From Pseudoluteimonas sp044226035 (GTDB lineage: Bacteria > Pseudomonadota > Gammaproteobacteria > Xanthomonadales > Xanthomonadaceae): 27,323 nucleotides of DNA. A program made the position numbers and the translations under genes. Below the pieces are notes generated by a model. It saw only the letters and a list, made by a program, of their open reading frames with translations, did no database searches and had not been told where the DNA came from. Below are positions 1-6,689 of the stretch, piece by piece. Where the stretch lies: the NCBI GenBank assembly GCA_044226035.1, contig JBGAHT010000041.1, positions 1 to 27,323 on the forward strand. The letters run 5' to 3'. Within the stretch, counting starts at the first letter, position 1. Each line of letters starts with the position of its first letter.

Positions 1-21
1 CTCTCCCGGCGGGAGAGGGGA
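1..21. repeat. End of a CCCTCTCC-type hairpin repeat
   Basis: The window opens with a perfect short hairpin: CTCTCCC, a three-base loop, then GGGAGAG. It resembles the hairpin tips of the C/G-rich repeats seen further on inside hrpA and tsaB, so it is probably the edge of another copy cut by the window boundary. The rest of the element is not visible. It could also simply act as a terminator hairpin for an upstream gene, although no T-run follows it. Confidence 0.45.
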
Positions 22-63
22 GTGATCGTCGCGCTGCGCGCGACTGCGTATTGTCTTGAAGCC

Positions 64-139
64 GGGTTGGTAGCTCAGTCGGTAGAGCATCGGACTTTTA
101 ATCCGCTGGTCCTGGGTTCGATTCCCAGCCAACCCACCA
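64..139 (+). tRNA. tRNA-Lys (anticodon UUU)
   Basis: A complete 76-base tRNA with genome-encoded CCA. The acceptor stem GGGTTGG (64-70) pairs with CCAACCC (129-135), followed by discriminator A and CCA (137-139). The D arm is GCTC...GAGC (73-76/85-88). The anticodon loop CTTTTAA (95-101) gives anticodon TTT at 97-99, reading AAA/AAG lysine codons. The T arm is CTGGG-TTCGATT-CCCAG. One oddity is a T-C mismatch at the top of the anticodon stem (90/106). No clear T-rich terminator follows; a GGGCGG/CCGCCC stem lies near 183-198. Confidence 0.97.
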
Positions 140-243
140 TTCACTATCTTCTCCGGGGGCGAGCCTGCCCGACGATGCCTGGGGCGGGCCACCGCCCGCA
201 ATGCCGATGGCCCTTTCCCGATAGCCGAAACGCGAGGTGCCTG

Positions 244-564
244 ATGCCGCTCACGCGCCCTGACAAGGTCTTCGTGGCGCTGCTGCTCGGCTACTACGCC
301 ATCATCGCCCTGTGCCTGCTTTCGCCGAAGGCGCTCTCCAGCCCGCTCGGCATCCTCATGGTCCCGCTCGTGTTCGCTTCCTACCTGCTTTTCAAGGCCG
401 GGATACCGTGGGTGCTGGAGAATGCAGGGGCATGCGGCTGGGGCTGGTGCATGCCGACCGCGGCAGGATTCCTGCTCGGATCGCTCCTGTTCGTCCCGGT
501 CCTGTGGCTCGTTTCGCGGTTCGCGAAGCCACGCGGGTCAAACGGGCGGGCCCCCGGCGCCTGA
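244..564 (+). CDS. Small hypothetical membrane protein
   Basis: 106 aa, start ATG at 244 preceded by a GAGGTG-like ribosome site. The frame is open further upstream, but that stretch runs through the tRNA, so the later ATG is preferred. Three hydrophobic stretches are visible: residues about 9-28 (VFVALLLGYYAIIALCLLSP), 33-57, and 70-90, with a basic C-terminus (RFAKPRGSNGRAPGA). This suggests a three-pass inner membrane protein. Two cysteines (CGWGWC) sit between the second and third segments. I do not recognise a family. It stands alone between tRNA-Lys and the DUF1905-like gene. Confidence 0.6.
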   Translation: MPLTRPDKVFVALLLGYYAIIALCLLSPKALSSPLGILMVPLVFASYLLFKAGIPWVLENAGACGWGWCMPTAAGFLLGSLLFVPVLWLVSRFAKPRGSNGRAPGA

Positions 565-661
565 CAACGCGTTCACGCCGGGATCGCTTCGTGGCGTCAT
601 GCTCCGGCCCGTCGTCGCGGCCGCCGCGCCACCGGCGCAACCGCACGACAGGCGCACGCAG

Positions 662-934
662 ATGAACGCACGAAACTTCGAAGCGCGATTGCTCGCCGGC
701 CACAAGGAAGACGCCGTCGAGGTCCCGTTCGATCCCACCGAACTCGGCCTTGCCCGCGTCTCGCTGCGGCCGGGGCGCCGCGGCTATCGCGTCGCGGCGA
801 CGCTCAATGGCGTCGCGTTCGACAGCGCCATCGTCGCCCGCTCCGGGCGATTCTGGCTGCTCGTGCCAGCGTCGGTCGCGGGTGGAATCGGAATCGCCGT
901 CGGTGATTCGGTCCGGGTTCGCCTGCATGCCTGA
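662..934 (+). CDS. DUF1905-like domain protein
   Basis: 90 aa, start ATG at 662; the open frame upstream is judged non-coding because the family-like sequence begins right after this Met. The pattern fits the DUF1905 domain: an N-terminal strand (FEARLLAGH), then VEVPFDPTELGLARVSL, a repeat-like strand GYRVAATLNGVAFDSAIV, and a C-terminal stretch ending in a strand after a glycine-rich turn (GIAVGDSVRVRLHA). Such proteins are small beta-barrel-like domains of unknown function, sometimes fused to a YdeI-type C-terminal region, which is absent here. Assignment rests on remembered family pattern, not on a search. Confidence 0.65.
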   Translation: MNARNFEARLLAGHKEDAVEVPFDPTELGLARVSLRPGRRGYRVAATLNGVAFDSAIVARSGRFWLLVPASVAGGIGIAVGDSVRVRLHA

Positions 935-1064
935 CGATGCGTTCGCGCCAAGCCCTTCCCGCATCCGTCGCCTGCGTTACGCTAGGTACATCGCAGTTCG
1001 CGCGCGCCGTCCGCCGGTGCGTTCGACGACGGATGCGCGCCGAATCGAGCAGCGGGGGAAAGCC

Positions 1065-1448
1065 ATGCAACGCGTCACCGGAATCGGCGGGATCTTCTTC
1101 AAGGCGAAGGATCCGAAGGCGCTGGGCGCCTGGTATCGCGATCGGCTCGGTCTGGACGTGGCCGACTGGGGCGGGGCGATTTTCCAGTGGGGCGGCGCCG
1201 ACAGCGAAGCGGGGATGACGATCTGGAGCCCGTTCGCGCAGGACACGAAGAAAATGCAGCCGGGCAGCGCCTCCTTCATGCTCAACTTCCGTGTCGCCGA
1301 CCTGGACGCGCTGCTCGCCGCGTTGCGCGCCGAAGGCTGCGATGTGATGGACGAAGTCGAAGCTTCGGAGTTCGGCAAGTTCGGCTGGGTGATCGATCCC
1401 GAGGGCAACAAGGTCGAGCTGTGGGAACCGCCGGGGGAACGGCCATGA
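1065..1448 (+). CDS. VOC/glyoxalase-like family protein
   Basis: 127 aa, ATG at 1065 after a GGGGGAAAG ribosome site. The N-terminus GGIFFKAKDPKALGAWYRD followed by RLGLDV is the typical first beta-alpha unit of the vicinal oxygen chelate (glyoxalase/bleomycin resistance) fold. The second unit includes FMLNFRVADLDALLAALRAEG and the ending FGWVIDPEGNKVELWEPP, where the Glu of the KVELW motif is a usual metal ligand. The substrate cannot be read from sequence. Its TGA overlaps the ATG of the next gene (ATGA at 1445-1448), so the two are likely translationally coupled. Confidence 0.88.
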   Translation: MQRVTGIGGIFFKAKDPKALGAWYRDRLGLDVADWGGAIFQWGGADSEAGMTIWSPFAQDTKKMQPGSASFMLNFRVADLDALLAALRAEGCDVMDEVEASEFGKFGWVIDPEGNKVELWEPPGERP

Positions 1449-1804
1449 TCGAAACCGCCGCGAATATCGTCGTCGCGCTGGTCGCGCTGCTGCACGCCTG
1501 GTTCCTCGCGCTGGAAATGTTCCTGTGGGAAAAACCCGCCGGCATGCGCACGTTCCGGCTGACTCCCGAGCGCGCGCGCGACACGAAGGTGCTCGCCGCG
1601 AACCAGGGCCTGTACAACGGCTTCCTCGTCGCCGGGCTGCTGTGGGGGTTGTGGCTGGCGCCGGACGACCACGGCGTGCGCGCATTCTTCCTCGGCTGCG
1701 TGGTCGTGGCCGGCGTGTTCGGCGCGGCGACGGTCTCGCGCCGCATCCTGTACGTGCAGGCCTTGCCCGCGCTGGTCGGGCTGGGGCTGTTGCTCGCGCG
1801 CTGA
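1445..1804 (+). CDS. DUF1304-type small integral membrane protein
   Basis: 119 aa, begins inside the stop of the glyoxalase-like gene (ATGA overlap). Four hydrophobic segments are seen: residues about 5-27 (the ALLHAWFLALEMFLW stretch), 58-73, 79-98 and 102-117. The HxxxxxLEMFLW pattern near the N-terminus, followed by NQGLYNGFLVAGLLWG, is characteristic of the DUF1304 family of about 118 residues. Function is unknown. The tight overlap implies co-expression with the upstream gene. Confidence 0.85.
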   Translation: MIETAANIVVALVALLHAWFLALEMFLWEKPAGMRTFRLTPERARDTKVLAANQGLYNGFLVAGLLWGLWLAPDDHGVRAFFLGCVVVAGVFGAATVSRRILYVQALPALVGLGLLLAR

Positions 1805-1928
1805 TCGCGACTGCGGCAGCGAAGCCAACGGCCCTCGTCGACGTGGGCGCGGCCTCCTCGCGGCTTTGCGGCGACAATGAGCGCCCGCGGCGTCGCCGCG
1901 GATTGCAACGTGCCGAACCCCCAGATTC

Positions 1929-4900
1929 ATGCCAGCAATCGAAACCCATGCATTGCCGCAGGCCCGGCGCGCCATCGAGGGCGCGTCCACGCGCGACCGC
2001 GGCCGCCTGCTCGGCCTGTGGTCGAAGTGGAACGCGAAGCCGGGCGACGCGGCCCTGCGCGATGCGTTCGCATCGAAACTGCGGGCCTCGGTCGCCGAAC
2101 GCGAACGCCGCGCGGCCGCGCTGCCGACCGCGGCCATCGACGCATCGCTGCCCATCGCCGCGCATGCGGACGAACTGGTCGGGCTGATCCGAAAGCACCA
2201 GGTCGTCGTGGTCGCCGGCGAAACCGGTTCGGGCAAGACCACGCAATTGCCGAAGCTGTGCCTGCTCGCCGGGCGCGGCGCCGCCGGCATGGTCGGCTGC
2301 ACCCAGCCGCGGCGGATCGCCGCGCGTTCGGTGGCGCGGCGCGTGGCCGAGGAACTGCAGGTGCCGCTGGGCGGCGCGGTCGGCTACCAGGTGCGCTTCA
2401 ACGACGCGATCGGCGACGACACCGCGATCAAGTTCATGACCGACGGCATCCTGCTGGCGGAAATCCAGAACGACCGCTGGCTGTCCAAGTACGACACCAT
2501 CATCGTCGACGAGGCGCACGAACGCAGCCTCAACATCGACTTCCTGCTCGGTTACCTCAGGCAACTGCTGCCCAAGCGCCCGGACCTGAAGCTGATCGTG
2601 ACCTCGGCGACCATCGATACCGGGCGCTTCGCCGCGCATTTCGGCGACGCGCCGGTGGTGAACGTCGAAGGCCGCGGCCATCCGGTGGAAGTCCGCTATC
2701 GCCCGCTCGAAGGGGAAATGGGGTCAGAGTCACTTTTCGCTCCCGCGCCGTCGGGGGGGGGCAGGAGCACTTCGACGAAAAGCGGCTCTGACCCCATTTC
2801 CATGCTCGATGGCATCGTCGCCGCCTGCGATGAAATACAGAAAGACAAGAGCATCGGCGACGTGCTGGTCTTCCTGCCGGGCGAACGCGAGATCCGCGAC
2901 GCGCACCAAGCGCTGGAGAAGCGCAAGTACCGCCACACCGAGGTGCTGCCGCTGTACGCGCGGCTGTCCGCGCGCGACCAGGACCGCGTGTTCCATCCCG
3001 GCCCGCAGCGGCGCATCGTGCTCGCGACCAACGTCGCCGAAACCTCGCTGACGGTGCCGCGCATCCATTACGTGGTCGATCCGGGCGTGGCGCGGGTCAA
3101 GCGCTACAGCCCGCGGCAGAAGCTCGATCGCCTGCACATCGAGGCCGTCTCGCAGGCCAGCGCCAACCAGCGCGCGGGCCGCTGCGGCCGCATCGCGCCC
3201 GGCACCTGCATCCGCCTGTATGCGGAAGCCGATTTCCTTGCGCGGCCCGAGTTCACCGATCCGGAAATCCGCCGCGCCGCGCTGGCCGGGGTGATCCTGC
3301 GCATGCTCGCGCTGGGGCTGGGCGAGATCGAGCAATTCCCCTTCCTCGAACCGCCCGATCCGCGCGCGGTGGCCGATGGCTGGCAGCAGCTGGGCGAACT
3401 CGGCGCGGTCGATGCGGATCGCAAGCTCACCGCCATCGGCCGCACGATGGCGAAGCTGCCGGTGGACGTGAAGCTCTCGCGCATGCTGGTCGCGGCGAAC
3501 GCGCATGGCGTATTGCGCGAAATGCTCGTGATCGCCAGCTTCCTCGGCATCGCCGATCCGCGCGAGCGGCCGGCCGACGCGCGCGCCGCCGCCGATGCCG
3601 CGCACGCGCAGTTCGCGGATGCGAAATCCGAGTTCATCGGCATCCTCAAGCTGTGGCGGGCCTACCGCGACGCGCACGAGGAGCTGACCCAGTCGCAATT
3701 GCGCAAGTGGGCCGATCGCAATTTCCTCGGCTTCCTGCGCCTGCGCGAATGGTGGGAACTGCACCGGCAGTTGAAGCTGCAGTGCGAGGAGTTGTGGTCT
3801 GCGGAAGCGAGCCCCCTCCCTTTCGCGAAGCGAAGGGGAGGGTTGGGGAGGGGTGCTGTTGCCGAGTCCACGGCAAAGGCAACCCCCTCCCGACCTCCCC
3901 CTGCTGCGCAAGGGGAGGAGACAGGCGCAGCCGCCTTCGCCGCTCTCCATCGCGCCCTCATCGCCAGCCTGCCGACGCAGATCGGCCATCGCGGCGAACG
4001 TGGCGTCTACGACGGCCCGCGCGGGCGCAAGTTCCAGTTGTTCCCCGGGTCGAAACTCGCGGCCAAACCGCCGCCGTGGGTGCTGTCGGCGACGCTGCTC
4101 GATACCGAGAAGGTCTGGGCGATCGGCAACGCCGGCATTGAGCCGGACTGGGCCATCGCCGAATTGCCGCACCTGCTCGCGCGCCGCCACCACGACCCGC
4201 ACTGGTCGCGCGCGCAGGGCCGCGTGCTCGGCAGCGAACAGATCTCGCTGTTCGGGCTGGTGCTCGCGCCGAAGAAGCCGGTGCATTACGGCGCGCTGTT
4301 CCCGCAGGAAAGTCGCGCGATCTTCGTGCGCGAGGCGCTGCTGACCGGCGAGATCAATACCCGCAGCGCGTTCCTGCAGCGCAACCTGCGCACGCTGGAG
4401 CTGGCGAAGCAGGAAGAAGCCAAGCTGCGTCGCGTCGGCCTGGTGGTGGACGAGGACTGGCAGGCGCGCTGGTACCTCGACCGCCTGCCCGAGCACGTGC
4501 ACAACGCGCAGGCGCTGGACGCATGGGTTTCGAAGTTGCCGAAGGAAGGCAAGGCCGCGCTGGAATGGTCGCGCGACGAATTGCTGGTCGCCGACCAGAC
4601 CGATGCCGCGCGGTATCCGGCGTTCATCGCGCTCGGCGACGCGCGCCTGGCCGTGCATTACCGCTTCGATCCCGGCGCGGTCGACGACGGCATGACCGTC
4701 GTGGCGCCGCTGCACCTGCTCAACGCGCTCGATGGCGCGCGCTTGTCGTGGCTGGCGCCGGGTTTCGTCGAGGACAAGGCCACGGCGCTGATCAAGTCCC
4801 TGCCGAAATCCTTGCGCCGCAACTTCGTGCCGGCGCCGGATTTCGCCCGCGCCTTCGCCGAAGCGTTTCCGCAAGCGGAGGCGGACAGCATCGAAGGGAC

Positions 4901-6143
4901 GCTGGCGCGGTTCCTGAAAAGGCTTTCCGGCGTCGAACTGTCCGCGGCCGATTTCGACGCGGCCGGGATCGAAGCGCACCTGCGCGCGAACGTGCGCCTG
5001 CTGGATTTTTCTCCTCCCCTTGCACGCGAAGCGGGCAGGGGGAGGTTGGGAGGGGGTGCTTTGGGCGAAGGGCACCCCTCCCCGGCCCTCCCCTTGCGCG
5101 GTGCGCAAAGGGAGGGGGTGGTGTTGGCCGAATCGCGCGACCTCGACGAATTGCGCGAGCGCTTCGGGCAACGCGCGGCGGAGGCCTTCGCCCGGCACGC
5201 GGCGCAAGGCATGGCGAAGGCGGGGCTGACGGCGTTTCCCGCCGAGCCGATCCCGGTGTCGGTGCCCGGCGCCGGCGGCGTGCCGGCGTATCCCGCCTTG
5301 CAGGACGATGGAGAGGCCGCATCGCTGGCGGTGCACGCGCAGCGCGAGGTCGCCGAACGCCTGCATCCGGGCGGCGTGCGCCGCCTGCTCGCCATCGCCC
5401 TGGCGGACAAGGCGAAGCAGGCGCGCAAGCAGTTGCCGGTGCAGCCGAAGACCTCGTTGCTGTACGCGGCGATAGAGTCTGCCGAAAGGGGGTCAGAATC
5501 AGTTTTTCTTCGCGAAACAAGGCAGATTGGCCCTGCCACAAGAAAAACTGACTCTGACCCCCTTTCGCGCGACCGGCTGCGCGCCGACCTGGTCGACGGC
5601 GCGTTCGCCGCGCTCGCGGACGCAGGCCTGCTCGAAGTCCGCGACATCGACGCGTTCGCGCAGCGCCGCGATGCGATTTCCAAACACCTGTTCGCCGAGG
5701 CCATGTGCCGGTTGCAGCAGGCGGAAACCATCCTCGGCCTCGTCGCCGAAGTGCGCGCGAAGCTGGAATCGGAGCTGGTCGGCTGGGCCCGCGCCAACCT
5801 CGACGACATGCGCGCGCAGCTCGATGCGCTCGCGCATCCCGGCTTCCTGCGCGAGGCGCCGGCCGCCGAGCTGGCCGAATATCCGCGCTGGCTCAAGGCG
5901 CTGTCCCTGCGCGCCGAGCGTGCGCAGCGCGACCCGCTGAAGGACCAGGCGCGGATGCTGGAGGTCAAGCCGTTCCTGGATGCGCTGGCCGTCGCCGATC
6001 CGGCCGACCCCGAGGCCCGCGCGTTGCGCCGGGAACTGGAAGAGCTGCGCGTGCAGCTGTTCGCGCAGGAACTCGGCGCGAAGGGCGGGGTGTCGGCGAA
6101 GAAGCTGGCGCAGCGCGTGCAGCGGCTGCGCCGGGCGCCGTGA
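1929..6143 (+). CDS. hrpA: ATP-dependent RNA helicase HrpA, with four in-frame repeat insertions
   Basis: 1404 aa DEAH-box RNA helicase; E. coli HrpA is about 1300 aa. In E. coli this enzyme acts on mRNA and rescues stalled ribosomes. Visible motifs: Walker A GETGSGKTTQ (K103), DEAH at 194-197, SAT in TSATID (225-230), TNVAETSLTVP, and QRAGRCGR (414-421). The long C-terminal region follows E. coli HrpA (RIDPEW-like and RRNFVPAP segments). Extra peptide occurs at about 262-291, 628-664, 1028-1064 and 1186-1213; each coincides with a palindromic DNA element and is absent from E. coli HrpA as I remember it. Without them the protein would be about 1275 aa, the normal size. All four keep the frame open. 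The gene ends exactly where the convergent minus-strand gene ends. Confidence 0.95.
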   Translation: MPAIETHALPQARRAIEGASTRDRGRLLGLWSKWNAKPGDAALRDAFASKLRASVAERERRAAALPTAAIDASLPIAAHADELVGLIRKHQVVVVAGETGSGKTTQLPKLCLLAGRGAAGMVGCTQPRRIAARSVARRVAEELQVPLGGAVGYQVRFNDAIGDDTAIKFMTDGILLAEIQNDRWLSKYDTIIVDEAHERSLNIDFLLGYLRQLLPKRPDLKLIVTSATIDTGRFAAHFGDAPVVNVEGRGHPVEVRYRPLEGEMGSESLFAPAPSGGGRSTSTKSGSDPISMLDGIVAACDEIQKDKSIGDVLVFLPGEREIRDAHQALEKRKYRHTEVLPLYARLSARDQDRVFHPGPQRRIVLATNVAETSLTVPRIHYVVDPGVARVKRYSPRQKLDRLHIEAVSQASANQRAGRCGRIAPGTCIRLYAEADFLARPEFTDPEIRRAALAGVILRMLALGLGEIEQFPFLEPPDPRAVADGWQQLGELGAVDADRKLTAIGRTMAKLPVDVKLSRMLVAANAHGVLREMLVIASFLGIADPRERPADARAAADAAHAQFADAKSEFIGILKLWRAYRDAHEELTQSQLRKWADRNFLGFLRLREWWELHRQLKLQCEELWSAEASPLPFAKRRGGLGRGAVAESTAKATPSRPPPAAQGEETGAAAFAALHRALIASLPTQIGHRGERGVYDGPRGRKFQLFPGSKLAAKPPPWVLSATLLDTEKVWAIGNAGIEPDWAIAELPHLLARRHHDPHWSRAQGRVLGSEQISLFGLVLAPKKPVHYGALFPQESRAIFVREALLTGEINTRSAFLQRNLRTLELAKQEEAKLRRVGLVVDEDWQARWYLDRLPEHVHNAQALDAWVSKLPKEGKAALEWSRDELLVADQTDAARYPAFIALGDARLAVHYRFDPGAVDDGMTVVAPLHLLNALDGARLSWLAPGFVEDKATALIKSLPKSLRRNFVPAPDFARAFAEAFPQAEADSIEGTLARFLKRLSGVELSAADFDAAGIEAHLRANVRLLDFSPPLAREAGRGRLGGGALGEGHPSPALPLRGAQREGVVLAESRDLDELRERFGQRAAEAFARHAAQGMAKAGLTAFPAEPIPVSVPGAGGVPAYPALQDDGEAASLAVHAQREVAERLHPGGVRRLLAIALADKAKQARKQLPVQPKTSLLYAAIESAERGSESVFLRETRQIGPATRKTDSDPLSRDRLRADLVDGAFAALADAGLLEVRDIDAFAQRRDAISKHLFAEAMCRLQQAETILGLVAEVRAKLESELVGWARANLDDMRAQLDALAHPGFLREAPAAELAEYPRWLKALSLRAERAQRDPLKDQARMLEVKPFLDALAVADPADPEARALRRELEELRVQLFAQELGAKGGVSAKKLAQRVQRLRRAP
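2714..2801. repeat. Inverted-repeat element (GGGGTCAGAG type) inside hrpA
   Basis: Left arm 2714-2739 and right arm 2776-2801 are 26-base inverted repeats matching at 24 positions; both contain GGAAATGGGGTCAGAG or its complement. The 36-base centre is unrelated and G-rich. In frame, the arms encode MGSESLF and SGSDPIS inside a loop of HrpA between the VRYRPLEGE and LDGIVAA segments. The element closely resembles those at 5484-5566 and 17237-17321. Such arms are reminiscent of sequences flanking IS200-like/REP-associated tyrosine transposases, but no transposase gene is present here; that link is inference. Confidence 0.85.
3812..3920. repeat. C/G-rich double-hairpin element inside hrpA
   Basis: Two hairpins in opposite orientation face each other: the left one has CCCTCCCTTTCGC against GCGAAGGGGAGGG, followed by TTGGGGAGGGG; the right one begins with CCCCTCCCGACC and ends with CTCCCC...GGGGAG. 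The whole is an imperfect palindrome with a short AT-poorer centre. It is translated in frame as a Pro/Arg/Gly-rich insert (residues about 628-664) in the middle of HrpA. It belongs to the same family as elements at 5011-5118 and 18470-18588. Confidence 0.8.
5011..5118. repeat. C/G-rich double-hairpin element inside hrpA
   Basis: The second copy of the C/G-rich family in hrpA. The left half has CTCCTCCCC...GGGGGAGG then TTGGGAGGGGG; the right half has CACCCCTCCCC, then CCCTCCCC...AAGGGAGGGGG. The reading frame stays open and adds about 36 residues (SPPLAREAGRGRLGGG at the left end) between the RLLDF and AESRDLDEL segments of HrpA. Confidence 0.8.
5484..5566. repeat. Inverted-repeat element (GGGGTCAGA type) inside hrpA
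   Basis: Left arm 5484-5510 and right arm 5540-5566 are 27-base inverted repeats with a single mismatch, starting GAAAGGGGGTCAGA. The inner part (AGTTTTTCTT) differs from the copies at 2714 and 17237, but differs in both arms together, so the hairpin is preserved. Translated in frame as GSESVF on the left and TDSDPLS on the right, adding about 27 residues near the C-terminal third of HrpA. Confidence 0.87.
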
Positions 6144-6626
6144 TTACTTGACGCGCTTCACCTGCGCCTGGGAGTTGTACTTGCCCACGCTCATGTACCA
6201 GGAATTGCCGACCATCGCCGGCTTGATCCGGACTTCCGGGTTGGTCAGGCGCACGCCGGACAATTCGGCGTCGTCGATCTGCACCCATTCCTGGCCGTTG
6301 TCGAGGGTGTAGTGCCTGCCCTTGGCGAAGCTGCGGAATTCGCCGACGAGATGGCCGACGACGGGTTCGTCGCTGTTGAAGTGGAAGAAGCCGCGGTCCT
6401 CGTCCTCGATCTTCTTCTTGGCTTCCACCGCGGCCTTGGTGGTCTCGGTTTCCAGGGTGTGGTTCAGCCAGGCGTTGAGGTTGGCCAGTTCCTGCGGCGA
6501 CAGCTTGTCCAGTCCCGCGGCCTTGAATTCCTCGGGCGTCATTTGCCGTTCCACCACGGTCTGGGCGAAGGCGCCGCCGCAGGCGAGCAACAGGGCGAGG
6601 GCAAGATTGGCGCGCAGGAGTTTCAT
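6144..6626 (-). CDS. Small secreted hypothetical protein
   Basis: 160 aa, ATG at 6626 with an AAGGA ribosome site about eight bases upstream. An N-terminal signal peptide is clear: MKLLRANLALALLLACGG then AFAQ, probable cleavage after AFA. The mature part starts with a charged helical stretch (MTPEEFKAAGLDKLSPQEL, then KAAVEAKKKIEDEDRG) and continues with a beta-rich end (HYTLDNGQEWVQIDD, NSWYMSVGK). This looks like a small periplasmic protein known from xanthomonad genomes, without assigned function. Its stop (TTA on the plus strand, 6144) directly abuts the hrpA stop, so the two genes converge with no intergenic space. It is divergent from relA. Confidence 0.85.
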   Translation of the reverse strand: MKLLRANLALALLLACGGAFAQTVVERQMTPEEFKAAGLDKLSPQELANLNAWLNHTLETETTKAAVEAKKKIEDEDRGFFHFNSDEPVVGHLVGEFRSFAKGRHYTLDNGQEWVQIDDAELSGVRLTNPEVRIKPAMVGNSWYMSVGKYNSQAQVKRVK

Positions 6627-6689
6627 GTGGGGTGTCCTTCGGCGGGAAGCGCCGGTAGTGTAGCCATTCCCGCCTTTCCCCACGCCGGC

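Noticed and set aside
183..198. Terminator after tRNA-Lys (GGGCGG/CCGCCC stem)
   Set aside because: Short stem with no T-run; not strong enough to list as a terminator.
22..243. Open frame extending the first small membrane protein upstream to base 22
   Set aside because: It would translate through tRNA-Lys; the ATG at 244 has a ribosome site and gives a coherent membrane protein.
804..2681. A 625-codon minus-strand open frame opposite the first genes and hrpA
   Set aside because: It is a GC-rich shadow frame: Arg-rich composition, no domains, and it overlaps well-supported genes on the plus strand.
3812..3920. CRISPR-like array from repeated C/G-rich units
   Set aside because: Units are inverted hairpins, not regularly spaced direct repeats, and there are no cas genes.
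2730..5366. An 878-codon minus-strand open frame opposite hrpA
   Set aside because: It mirrors the HrpA codon pattern and has no recognisable domain; long shadow frames are common at this GC content.
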